A stretch of 64,000 nt of DNA, from contig JAFRNC010000006.1 in assembly GCA_017430365.1 (NCBI GenBank), positions 355,783 through 419,782 of the forward strand, given 5' to 3'. The position numbers and the translations under genes were made by a program. Positions 18,285 to 24,765 of this stretch are shown one piece after another; the first letter of the stretch is position 1, and each line of letters opens with the position of its first letter. Source of the stretch: Bacteroidales bacterium. GTDB taxonomy: Bacteria > Bacteroidota > Bacteroidia > Bacteroidales > UBA932. Under the pieces are notes generated by a model. It had not been told where the DNA came from. It did not search any database and worked only from the letters and a program-made list of their open reading frames with translations.

Positions 18285-19644
18285 TCCTTTCTGCTACTCC
18301 CCCTCCCCGGCGATAGTGCAGGCATCACGCGAGCTGATCGCGCGCATCGACGCCACGCCCTCACTGCACGCACTTTTTGCCGAAGGGAAGATGCTCGGCG
18401 TGCTTGAATGTGCCATGCCCGGCCCGACATCTGCCGTCATGCCCGGCTTGACCGGGCATCTCTTCCTCTACGCCTTTTCCGGCCTGGCGGGCGGCAGCCA
18501 TTTCGTGGAAGGCTTCGTGCCCCCCATATTCGCCTGGTCTCCTGAAGACATACGCAGTTCGTCTCCTGAAGAATCGAGGCGGCTGCAGGAATGGCTTTTC
18601 GAACAATACGTGGTGCTGAACGGGCGGGGCGAGCGCAAATCCATAAGGCAGATTTTCGCAGACCGCGGCCTTGTCCCACCGGGAGGAACTGGCGACTGCG
18701 CCGCCCCGAAACTGCTCCAATATGCGCTCTCTCACAATCTCGAACCGATTGCCATCGGAGAGTTCTGGTATGGTGCGCCGCCGGTACGCGAGGTACGCCG
18801 CCACGGCGCATTCTATCCCGCATGCACCGGAAAATGCGGTCCGCTGCTGTCATACATGATGCAGGGACTCGACGTCGAGCCCAATCCCCTCGAGAGCGAC
18901 GCCCACTGGGAGTTTTCCGATCCGGTCGTGCGCTATGAAGACTCCGGCCTGATCGTGGCCGAAAAGCCTGCCGGAATGCTGGCCGTTCCGGGGCGGCCGG
19001 TTCCCGGTGTGGAGCCAAGGACCTCCCTCCAGGAATGGCTCTCATCGTATTGCGGCACACCGGTTTTCTCTTGCCACAGGCTCGACATGGATACATCCGG
19101 ACTGATGGTCTTTGCCAAGTCGGCAGACTCGCAAAGGATTATGCAACAGCAGTTTGAAAAACGCGAGGTTTCCAAGGCATATCTAGCCTGGATATCAGGG
19201 GAAGCGGCTCCGGGATCCCCCGTGCTTGCTCCCGGCGACAAGGGAAAAATATCCCTGCCCCTCGCCCCGGACTGGTACGACAGACCCCGGCAGATGGCGG
19301 ACCGCGAACATGGGAAGCCGGCGGTTACCGAATACGAGATACTATCCGTCAGGAATCCGGACGGGGCCCTGTTTGTCAGACTCATCCCCTACACCGGCCG
19401 TACCCATCAGCTCAGGGTTCACTGTGCACATCCCGAAGGCCTCGGCCGGCCGATCCTAGGCGACCGGCTCTACGGCGGCGAAAGACTCTCGCCTTCGGCA
19501 GGGACTGCGGGGACTGCGGGGACAGCAGGGACAGCAGGGATAGCGGGGCCTGGCCGCCTAATGCTGCACGCCGCCTACCTGAGTTTCCGCCATCCCGCCG
19601 ACAGCCGGCGACTCATCTTCGAATCCGAAATGCCAAAGTCATGA
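18274..19644 (+). CDS. RluA-family pseudouridine synthase with long N-terminal extension
   Basis: A 456-residue protein. The C-terminal half is an RluA-type catalytic domain: YEDSGLIVAEKPAGMLAVPG, HRLDMDTSGLMVFAKS with the catalytic Asp, and PYTGRTHQLRVH. It isomerises uridine to pseudouridine in rRNA or tRNA. The first ~215 residues are an extension without S4 domain, containing GTGDCAAPKLLQYA and PACTGKCGPLL; this Cys-containing extension is seen in Bacteroidetes RluA relatives. Two repeats have expanded the coding sequence: a palindromic insertion near residue 55, and a Gly-Thr-Ala repeat near residue 411. ATGA overlap with the next gene indicates coupling. The target RNA is unknown. Confidence 0.88.
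   Translation: MLNNPFCYSPSPAIVQASRELIARIDATPSLHALFAEGKMLGVLECAMPGPTSAVMPGLTGHLFLYAFSGLAGGSHFVEGFVPPIFAWSPEDIRSSSPEESRRLQEWLFEQYVVLNGRGERKSIRQIFADRGLVPPGGTGDCAAPKLLQYALSHNLEPIAIGEFWYGAPPVREVRRHGAFYPACTGKCGPLLSYMMQGLDVEPNPLESDAHWEFSDPVVRYEDSGLIVAEKPAGMLAVPGRPVPGVEPRTSLQEWLSSYCGTPVFSCHRLDMDTSGLMVFAKSADSQRIMQQQFEKREVSKAYLAWISGEAAPGSPVLAPGDKGKISLPLAPDWYDRPRQMADREHGKPAVTEYEILSVRNPDGALFVRLIPYTGRTHQLRVHCAHPEGLGRPILGDRLYGGERLSPSAGTAGTAGTAGTAGIAGPGRLMLHAAYLSFRHPADSRRLIFESEMPKS
18439..18459. repeat. REP-like palindrome inside the pseudouridine synthase gene
   Basis: ATGCCCGG, a 5-base loop CTTGA, then CCGGGCAT: perfect 8-bp arms. A half-copy (ATGCCCGGC) lies just upstream at about 18414. It is in frame and encodes MPGLTGHL. 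It resembles the dispersed extragenic palindromes of many bacterial genomes, here captured in a coding region. Confidence 0.6.
19501..19545 (+). repeat. Five 9-bp tandem repeats in coding sequence
   Basis: Units GGGACTGCG (twice), GGGACAGCA (twice) and GGGATAGCG encode GTA-GTA-GTA-GTA-GIA in the pseudouridine synthase. The 9-bp period keeps the frame, so copy number can vary between strains without breaking the gene. Confidence 0.85.
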
Positions 19645-20654
19645 ACAATCCCGACAACAAACCATCTTCAATGTCCATTCCCGGCTATTCCGCAGCGATC
19701 GATGCGCTCGACTGGGGCGGAGGCACCGCACTGGTCATCGGGCACAGGACTCCCGATACCGACTCGATATGTTCAGCCGTGGCGTATGCAGGACTCATGC
19801 GCGCCATGGGACATGACTGCGTGGCGAAGGCCGCCGGAAATGTCAACCGGGAAACCAAGTTCATAGCGGGACTATGGAACCTGCCTCTGCCCGAAGTGGT
19901 TTGTTCAGTAGCGCCTGGCACCCGGCTCATCCTCATGGATCACTCCGAATATGCCCAGGCCGTAGAAGGTGCCGGACAGGCGCGGCTGCTGCAGGTCATT
20001 GACCACCACGGGGTCGGCGACATCCGGGAGACCAACCTCATGCTCTACAAGGCAATGCCTGTGGGTTCGACCTGCACGATAGTATATCATTCCTTTTTAG
20101 AGTTCGGAATCAGCATATCCGACGAAACCGCCAGGGTGCTCCTGGCCGGAATCATCTCCGACACCAGGAACCTGGCCAAAGGCACCACGACCGCCATGGA
20201 CGTGGCAGTGCGCTCTGCCCTTGCCGACCGTCTGGGAATGACCGATGAATATCTTTCAACGGTTTTTGCCGGGATGGACCGGGCCGCACATGACATCTCA
20301 GGGATGAGCGACAGGGAGATTTTCCTCGCCAATTACAAGCGGTACCGCATCGAAGGGCTCGCCATAGGCATAGCCAGCATCGACGGCGATCCCTCCGTGC
20401 CGGCCGAAGAGTTCCTGGACAGGATGCTCCGCATCATGCCGGAAACCATGGTTGAACAGGGAGAGGATATGATATTCGCCAAAGTCGACATCGGGAGGGG
20501 AACATACATCCTCTATTACGATCCATCAGGGCGGGCACGTGATATCGCAGAGAAGGCTTTCGGCCCGTCGGTCCGGCCCGGCATATGCCATTCCGCAAGG
20601 AATCTCAGCCGCAAGACCGCGGTCGTCCCCATGATTTCCCGGGCGCTGAAATAA
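19641..20654 (+). CDS. ppaC: Manganese-dependent inorganic pyrophosphatase (family II, DHH)
   Basis: A 337-residue DHH-superfamily phosphoesterase. Family II pyrophosphatase motifs are all visible: HRTPDTDSICSA (metal ligands), MDHSEYAQ, IDHHGVGD (DHH motif) and the C-terminal NLSRKTAVVPMI with the SRK pyrophosphate-binding signature. It hydrolyses pyrophosphate to phosphate in the cytoplasm. It is about 30 residues longer than the usual 305-310, partly from an N-terminal stretch before MSIPGYSAAID; the ATG at 19671 is an alternative start. No CBS domains are present, so no nucleotide regulation is expected. It is the last gene of the run and is followed by tRNA-Cys. Confidence 0.92.
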   Translation: MNNPDNKPSSMSIPGYSAAIDALDWGGGTALVIGHRTPDTDSICSAVAYAGLMRAMGHDCVAKAAGNVNRETKFIAGLWNLPLPEVVCSVAPGTRLILMDHSEYAQAVEGAGQARLLQVIDHHGVGDIRETNLMLYKAMPVGSTCTIVYHSFLEFGISISDETARVLLAGIISDTRNLAKGTTTAMDVAVRSALADRLGMTDEYLSTVFAGMDRAAHDISGMSDREIFLANYKRYRIEGLAIGIASIDGDPSVPAEEFLDRMLRIMPETMVEQGEDMIFAKVDIGRGTYILYYDPSGRARDIAEKAFGPSVRPGICHSARNLSRKTAVVPMISRALK

Positions 20655-20682
20655 AAAAAGTTGGGATATCAAAAAAATTACA

Positions 20683-20690
20683 TACCTTTG
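20683..20690 (+). promoter_or_regulatory. -7 box of the tRNA-Cys gene
   Basis: TACCTTTG matches TAnnTTTG, and the tRNA starts 10 bases after it. A TTGG lies about 18 bases upstream as a weak -33 element. Confidence 0.65.
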
Positions 20691-20699
20691 TAGTCCCTT

Positions 20700-20770
20700 G
20701 GTGCCTGGGCCGGGAGGTTAGGCACTGGTCTGCAAAACCAGGTAGAGCGGTTCAATTCCGCTAGGCACCT
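20700..20770 (+). tRNA. tRNA-Cys (GCA)
   Basis: The acceptor stem GGTGCCT pairs with AGGCACC, and the discriminator base is T, as expected for cysteine tRNA. The anticodon arm CTGGT-CTGCAAA-ACCAG gives anticodon GCA. The T arm has GCGGTTCAATTCCGC. CCA is not encoded. The 3' end borders an accessory region, and tRNA 3' ends are common integration sites. Confidence 0.95.
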
Positions 20771-20772
20771 CA

Positions 20773-20812
20773 AAAAACAAGCGAAGCCTTAACGGGCTTC
20801 GCTTTTGTTTTT
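20773..20812. terminator. Bidirectional terminator after tRNA-Cys
   Basis: AAGCGAAGCC, loop TTAAC, GGGCTTCGCTT, flanked by an A run on the left and TTTTGTTTTT on the right. The dyad continues into the tRNA: AGGCACCTC at 20763-20771 is matched by GAGGTGCCT at 20813-20821. Confidence 0.85.
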
Positions 20813-20996
20813 GAGGTGCCTGTCGGCACTTGTGTTTACCGGGGCACATCCCCGAACCCCTCGCGCTATCGCGCGGCCGAAGCCTCGGCTTCGTGCTTGT
20901 TGGTCTTCGCGAAAATCCCTACCTGTCGACGGCTGGAGGCCAGCCCTCGAACAGTCAGCCAGTAAATTGTTCAGGCACGACAAAAGCCCAACCCGA

Positions 20997-21136
20997 AATT
21001 CGTTGTCCCGGCAGAATGGCGCTGTATCTCGGTATGAGCACTATCGTCGTGGACAACGCCCCGGATAAGGTGGCATTGTCCACAACAACAGCCCCCACAG
21101 GCAGCCAAGCCCGATTTAACAGGGACAACGAATTTC
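20997..21136. repeat. Nested inverted repeat, 15-bp outer arms
   Basis: GAAATTCGTTGTCCC at 20997-21011 is the exact reverse complement of GGGACAACGAATTTC at 21122-21136. Inside, GTGGACAA near 21049 pairs with TTGTCCAC near 21077. The form fits a small non-autonomous element or a structured RNA. Confidence 0.6.
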
Positions 21137-21193
21137 ACTTTGAGCACAAGCAGGTCAACCGCTATGCTGTGATCCTTCACACTCCCCCGCCTT

Positions 21194-21246
21194 TTCCTGC
21201 AAGTCTTGCAGGAATTTGTTATCGTATCTGCAATGTGTCATCTTTG
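21194..21246 (+). promoter_or_regulatory. Palindromic promoter, copy 1
   Basis: A perfect 21-bp palindrome (TTCCTGCAAG-T-CTTGCAGGAA, 21194-21214) centred at 21204, then TTTG at 21215-21218, 20 bases, and CATCTTTG at 21239-21246 (one mismatch to TAnnTTTG). The palindrome centre is 11 bases before TTTG, as in the other two copies. Confidence 0.7.
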
Positions 21247-21252
21247 TTTCCG

Positions 21253-21672
21253 GTAAGTGCATTCCCCGTTGCAGGGGCACAATTATCCCCACGCGTATAA
21301 GAGTCCCTTGCCTGCTGAGAAGGAATCCGGGGAGATACAGTGGCTATACGATGAGCAATCGGTTCAATGTCTCGAGGTGTGATAGACGTAGAGGGGGAAG
21401 CAGTTCCCTGCATCAACCCGCCGGAAGGGCAGGCATACTCATCGTTTGAATTGAAAAGGATGCTATTTGAAATGGGGTGACTTTGTCTTGCAGATATTGG
21501 CAGGAATTGCGCCTGTCGAGAAGTGTCGCAAGACAAAAATTAAGGCATTCCGACGAGCAGAAAGGTGACTGTCGGCTGTCTTTTATTCGATTCCAGAAGT
21601 GTCATTCCCCTTGCCCATCAGGGTCTCGGCAGTGTCCATCGTATTGTCGAGGACACTGTTATTTTGTGTTTT
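21253..21672 (+). ncRNA. Candidate structured RNA, about 400 nt
   Basis: Bounded by the copy-1 promoter and the terminator at 21630-21672. Internal pairings include CCCC-GTTGCA-GGGG near 21267 and a 10-bp helix 21482-21491/21528-21537. There is no protein-like frame across the interval. I see no match to the conserved cores of RNase P RNA, tmRNA, 6S or SRP RNA, so the class is unknown and the transcript itself is inferred. Confidence 0.3.
21630..21672 (+). terminator. Intrinsic terminator
   Basis: CAGTGTCC, a 13-base loop, GGACACTG (21630-21658), followed by TTATTTTGTGTTTT. Confidence 0.6.
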
Positions 21673-21726
21673 AGATGCTCTAACCTCGAAATTGATTTTT
21701 TGGGGCAAGAGTTGGAAAACAACTAT

Positions 21727-21734
21727 CTTTGCAA
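21727..21734 (+). promoter_or_regulatory. -7 box of a short transcript
   Basis: TATCTTTG matches TAnnTTTG. TTGG lies 20 bases upstream. Transcription would start near 21741 and meet a strong terminator 200 bases later. Confidence 0.5.
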
Positions 21735-21740
21735 TCAGAA

Positions 21741-21945
21741 TGATGTCCTGAACTACCTGTGGATTCCGCGATTGGTGCGGAGAGTTGCAAGTGGTTTGGG
21801 ATTTGAAAACAGAAAAATGCTTTTTGAGGTTATGTCAGTTGAGGACGAAAGAGCCTCCATGCTGATAAACTAACAAGCATTTTCTATTTGACGATTGGGG
21901 ATATATCCGCGAATTGGGCGCGGAAGAATATTCCCCAATCGTTTT
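21741..21945 (+). ncRNA. Candidate small RNA, about 200 nt
   Basis: Defined by a consensus -7 box just upstream and a strong terminator at its end. It contains only a short frame of 18 codons (ATG near 21820, peptide MLFEVMSVEDERASMLIN), so it may be a small RNA or a leader-peptide unit. No known RNA family is recognised. Confidence 0.35.
21893..21945 (+). terminator. Intrinsic terminator with nested stem
   Basis: GATTGGGG-ATAT pairs with ATATTCCCCAATC (21893-21940). Inside it CCGCG pairs with CGCGG. GTTTTCTATT follows. Confidence 0.75.
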
Positions 21946-22147
21946 CTATTCTTGGTGGTTTTCTCTATTGCACGAAAGAGAAACCATATATATACGAAAA
22001 AAACCTTGAATCGCAGGGGCTGGAATTACTACCCACCATCAAAGGTTTTGTGCAGTGACCCTGCGGCACTACAAACCGCATCGTTTGCACTTAAAGGCTG
22101 AGGGGACCCGCGGCCCGAAGGTCGGTTGCATACCCCTTAATGTATTT

Positions 22148-22312
22148 TCAAAAAAAATTGTAACTATACGTTGAGCGCATCATTGCGTTGTCCGGCATAG
22201 CCAGGTTGTGACCTGTTCCGTATGGCTGGACTTTTTTATGGACACCCCCGCATCGCTGCGAGGGTGAACAAGCGGTGCGAGCCGCCCGAAGCGTGACACG
22301 CCCCTTCTCCAT
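22148..22312 (-). CDS. Possible 54-residue protein of unknown function
   Basis: From ATG 22312, MEKGRVTLRAARTACS to the end RSTYSYNFF. A consensus -7 box TACCTTTG sits at 22331-22324 on the same strand, giving an almost leaderless message, but no TTTG is seen at -33. The DNA also forms several hairpins (for example CACCC-CGCA/TGCG-GGGTG), so this could instead be a structured RNA. No domain is recognised. Weak call. Confidence 0.25.
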   Translation of the reverse strand: MEKGRVTLRAARTACSPSQRCGGVHKKVQPYGTGHNLAMPDNAMMRSTYSYNFF

Positions 22313-22585
22313 TAGGAGCGTTGCAAAGGTACAACAAAAAACTCTCGTTCCACCTCTATTCGGAACTACGATCCGATTCGGTAAACGAGAGCGTATGGGA
22401 ACGTGCAAGGGCATGGCCACAATCACGCTTTGCAAAGATAGTGTATTTTGCAATAATTGCACCTTTTCACAAAACAGACAGGGTGTTCTGGGACTTGGCT
22501 CTCAATTGTAAAACAGCATCCGAAACCGAGTCCGTGTCTTCCGGGGAAGAACATCAACCGTCTGCCGTTTCGAATGCTGTCAATG

Positions 22586-22670
22586 TAAATGTATCTGAAA
22601 TAATAGTTGTATCCGAATTACTGCAAGCCTTGCAGGTATTTGGTCACTAATTATCCTTCCCATACCTTTG
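22586..22670. promoter_or_regulatory. Palindromic promoter, copy 2 (possibly divergent)
   Basis: Palindrome CTGCAAG-C-CTTGCAG (22621-22635) centred at 22628. Plus strand: TTTG 22639-22642, 20 bases, TACCTTTG 22663-22670. Minus strand: at the mirror positions TTCG (22617-22614), 20 bases, TACATTTA (22593-22586), one mismatch in each box. No gene directly follows on the plus strand; the region downstream is read on the opposite strand. Confidence 0.65.
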
Positions 22671-22745
22671 CACCAGGTCGTCAAAACCCAAGGGTAATTG
22701 ATTGGATGTTGCGGCACCTTTCTGACGGCCCAAAGAAGGAATCTG

Positions 22746-23030
22746 TCAAGATGTAGTAGTGCCGGGAGTAGCCCGATCAGCGCGAACCGTCGGGATTCCT
22801 TCTGCTTTATTACGAGGTCTTTCATCTTTTCCGGTCTCAAGTACCTTATTCCTGTATTCTTCTTCGCTCATCCTGCAATGTTTTTCGAGACGGTCCGACT
22901 GCGCCTTCGCATATTCGTGAGAAAAGCGCATCGACTGGGTTCGTTCGCGCTCCCTCATACAGGCTTCGTTCCACTTCTTGTGGAAGTCGTTGATGTATTC
23001 TTCATCCGTAGGGATTCTTATGTGCGCCAT
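22746..23030 (-). CDS. Small charged protein of unknown function
   Basis: I start at ATG 23030 (MAHIRIPTDEEYINDFHKKW), giving 94 residues; an upstream ATG at 23081 would add 17 residues (MKLNLKKSKQEYIIALK) and overlap the ATPase gene by 26 bases. The protein is very rich in Lys, Arg and Glu, probably helical (NEACMRERERTQSMRFSH; RLEKHCRMSEEEY), with no membrane segment and no recognised domain. It directly follows the frameshifted ATPase gene and was probably cotranscribed with it. The last ~15 codons (IPTVRADRATPGTTTS) look unlike the rest and may be read-through into decayed DNA. Confidence 0.5.
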   Translation of the reverse strand: MAHIRIPTDEEYINDFHKKWNEACMRERERTQSMRFSHEYAKAQSDRLEKHCRMSEEEYRNKVLETGKDERPRNKAEGIPTVRADRATPGTTTS

Positions 23031-23055
23031 TTTCAATGCTATAATATACTCTTGT

Positions 23056-23959
23056 TTACTTTTTTTCAAATTCAGCTTCATGATCTAAGAAAAAATCATA
23101 GTAGACCTTGACTGAAGCGACGTCCGTCCATGGCATCACTCGTGCTGGATATACATCAAGATTATATAGTCTGGCTCCCGGGGTGGACATAATGAACGGT
23201 GAATGAGTGGAGATGATGAATTGGCATCTTTCATAATGGGCCATACTTGCAATCCATCCCGACAAGTCTATTTGCCTTTCAGCGGAAAGTGAATTCTCAG
23301 GCTCGTCAAGAAGATATAGACCATATGAATTGATGGCCTCAGTAAAGAACTTGAAGGCGTTTTCACCGTTTGAATTCTGATATGTTGAATCCAAGGTGAT
23401 CTTTTATGTATTTTGATCTCGCCTTTTTCTTCACTTCACACTGATGAAGGTACGCTCGTATGCTCTCCGGATCTTCTAAGTCGATATGATCTGGCATTTC
23501 ATCATCACGCATCCGTTCAACATCTGCAACTATTGTTTTCCTTCGCTCGTCAATCTCGTCATTCTTTAGCCGCGTCTCAATCATATAATCAAAGACCTCA
23601 TCGCTGGAGATGATTCGTCCGTATTCATTAATCCCTGCCGATAATTGATGTGCGGTTGAACTTAAATCTATCCTGCAGAGTTTTAAATATCTGTCAAAAT
23701 ACTCGCTATTGTTGAAAGGTGTCGGCCGTCTTAACTTGAGTTTTTGGGCAATGATATTAAGCAAAGTGCTTTTTCCGGTTCCATTGCCGACGGTTATGAT
23801 CGTTACATCGTCGAAAACCACTTCAAACAGACCTCTAAAAGAAAGCACATGAAATGGATATGCAGACTTGTGCGTACTATTAAGGAAGTCAAATTCCCGG
23901 GATGGTGGCGTATAATCTCGATCCAGCGATGGAAGCTTTATTCTTTCTATGTATATCAT
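23056..23959 (-). pseudogene. AAA ATPase (SMC/ABC-like, single chain), frameshifted
   Basis: Two frames make up one ~300-residue ATPase. The first (23959-23363) has an N-terminal MIYIERIKLPSLDRDYTP and Walker A in GNGTGKSTLLN. The second (about 23394-23056) has LLDEPENSLSAERQ (signature and Walker B) and ISTHSPFIM (switch region). The frames change near 23395-23410 around an A4 run: the first ends in HLGFNISEFKR, while the second supplies TYQNSNGENAFKFF, the family's usual continuation. An indel of one base type would restore it. Such AAA15/OLD-like ATPases of Bacteroidetes are commonly in mobile regions; the function is unknown. Its promoter is intact (TTTG 24010-24007, TACATTTG 23986-23979). 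Either a real pseudogene or a sequencing error. Confidence 0.8.
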
Positions 23960-23978
23960 ACGGCTTCATCATTTTTGG

Positions 23979-24063
23979 CAAATGTAATCCATCGCAATTA
24001 TCCACCCAAAGCAATGCAAGCCTTGCAGGTATTTGGCCTCGGGGCGAGGGGCCGGTATATTTG
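23979..24063. promoter_or_regulatory. Symmetric divergent promoter around palindrome, copy 3
   Basis: Palindrome TGCAAG-C-CTTGCA (24015-24027) centred at 24021. Plus strand: TTTG 24032-24035, 20 bases, TATATTTG 24056-24063, serving the VWA gene. Minus strand: TTTG 24010-24007, 20 bases, TACATTTG 23986-23979, serving the ATPase gene. Both -33 boxes are 11 bases from the centre, so one dimeric regulator at the palindrome could control both directions. Confidence 0.8.
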
Positions 24064-24090
24064 CGGTGTAATTCAAAAACACATCGCACC

Positions 24091-24735
24091 ATGAACATCT
24101 ACAACGTTATCATTCTGGACGAGAGCGGGAGCATGTCGTCCATTTACAAGGAGACCCTTCAGAGCATCAATGAAGTGCTCGTTGGAATACGGAAGAACCA
24201 GGAGGAGCATGGCGACCAGCAGCACAACGTGACTATCGTCACTTTCGAAGGCAACGGGATCAAGGGGATCAAGACCCGCCGCGACCGTGTGCCCATCAAC
24301 GATATCGAGGATTTCACCGAGAAAGACTACCGCCCCGGCGGATGCACTCCGCTCTACGATGCGATGGGCCAGACTCTCAACCGGCTTGAAGGGCTTGTCG
24401 AAGAAAATGACAAGGTGATGGCTACGATTATTACCGACGGCTTCGAGAACTCATCTGAAGAGTATTCCGGAAAGACAGTCAAATCGCTTGTAGGCAGGCT
24501 GCGCGAAAAGGGTTGGGTGTTCGCCTATATCGGCGCGAATCAGGATGCCATTGAGGTGGCAAGGGACCTGAACATTTCAAATGCACTGAACTATGATGCT
24601 TCCCCTGAAGGCATGCTTATGATGAGTGTCCGTTTCAGGGAGGTCAACAGGAAGATGTCGGAAGGAGTAGCGCGCAAAAAGGAACCGGGATTCTTCGACA
24701 TGCTGTTCGACAGCCCGGCCCAGAATGATGCATAA
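24091..24735 (+). CDS. VWA-domain protein
   Basis: A 214-residue protein from ATG 24091, 28 bases after a consensus -7 box. It is essentially a single von Willebrand factor A domain: the MIDAS metal site DESGSMSSIY (D10, S12, S14) is at the N-terminus, CTPLYDAMGQTL supplies the MIDAS Thr, and TDGFENSSEEYS the second Asp. No signal peptide, so it is cytoplasmic, like the TerY-type stand-alone VWA proteins that act as protein-interaction modules. The promoter is shared with the disrupted ATPase gene, so the pair may have formed a functional unit. Partner and role are unknown. Confidence 0.85.
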   Translation: MNIYNVIILDESGSMSSIYKETLQSINEVLVGIRKNQEEHGDQQHNVTIVTFEGNGIKGIKTRRDRVPINDIEDFTEKDYRPGGCTPLYDAMGQTLNRLEGLVEENDKVMATIITDGFENSSEEYSGKTVKSLVGRLREKGWVFAYIGANQDAIEVARDLNISNALNYDASPEGMLMMSVRFREVNRKMSEGVARKKEPGFFDMLFDSPAQNDA

Positions 24736-24765
24736 TTCGTTATATTTGCATACCAGTTCCACGAT

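Larger units (their letters stand above)
20820..22745. other. Hairpin-dense region without convincing protein genes
   Basis: About 1.9 kb. Open frames here have no recognisable domain, and none is supported by a matching promoter. Instead there are many inverted repeats: GGGG-CACAT-CCCC and GAAGCC-TC-GGCTTC near 20840-20895; a 15-bp repeat at 20997-21011 paired with 21122-21136, enclosing GTGGACAA/TTGTCCAC; TTTGTCTTGC (21482-21491) with GCAAGACAAA (21528-21537); and two terminators. Two copies of a palindromic promoter also lie here. The stretch may hold structured RNAs or decayed mobile DNA. Confidence 0.6.

Noticed and set aside
20830..21300. Open frame of about 156 codons after tRNA-Cys
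   Set aside because: It reads through several perfect inverted repeats, has no domain or promoter, and the peptide looks random.
22321..22650. Plus-strand frame of about 109 codons ending in the palindrome of copy 2
   Set aside because: Its end is created by the operator palindrome (LQALQVFG), and no start signal precedes it. The palindrome-promoter layout explains the DNA better.
22671..22760. Possible retron RNA or diversity-generating element after promoter copy 2
   Set aside because: No reverse transcriptase or template/variable repeat pair is found anywhere in the window.
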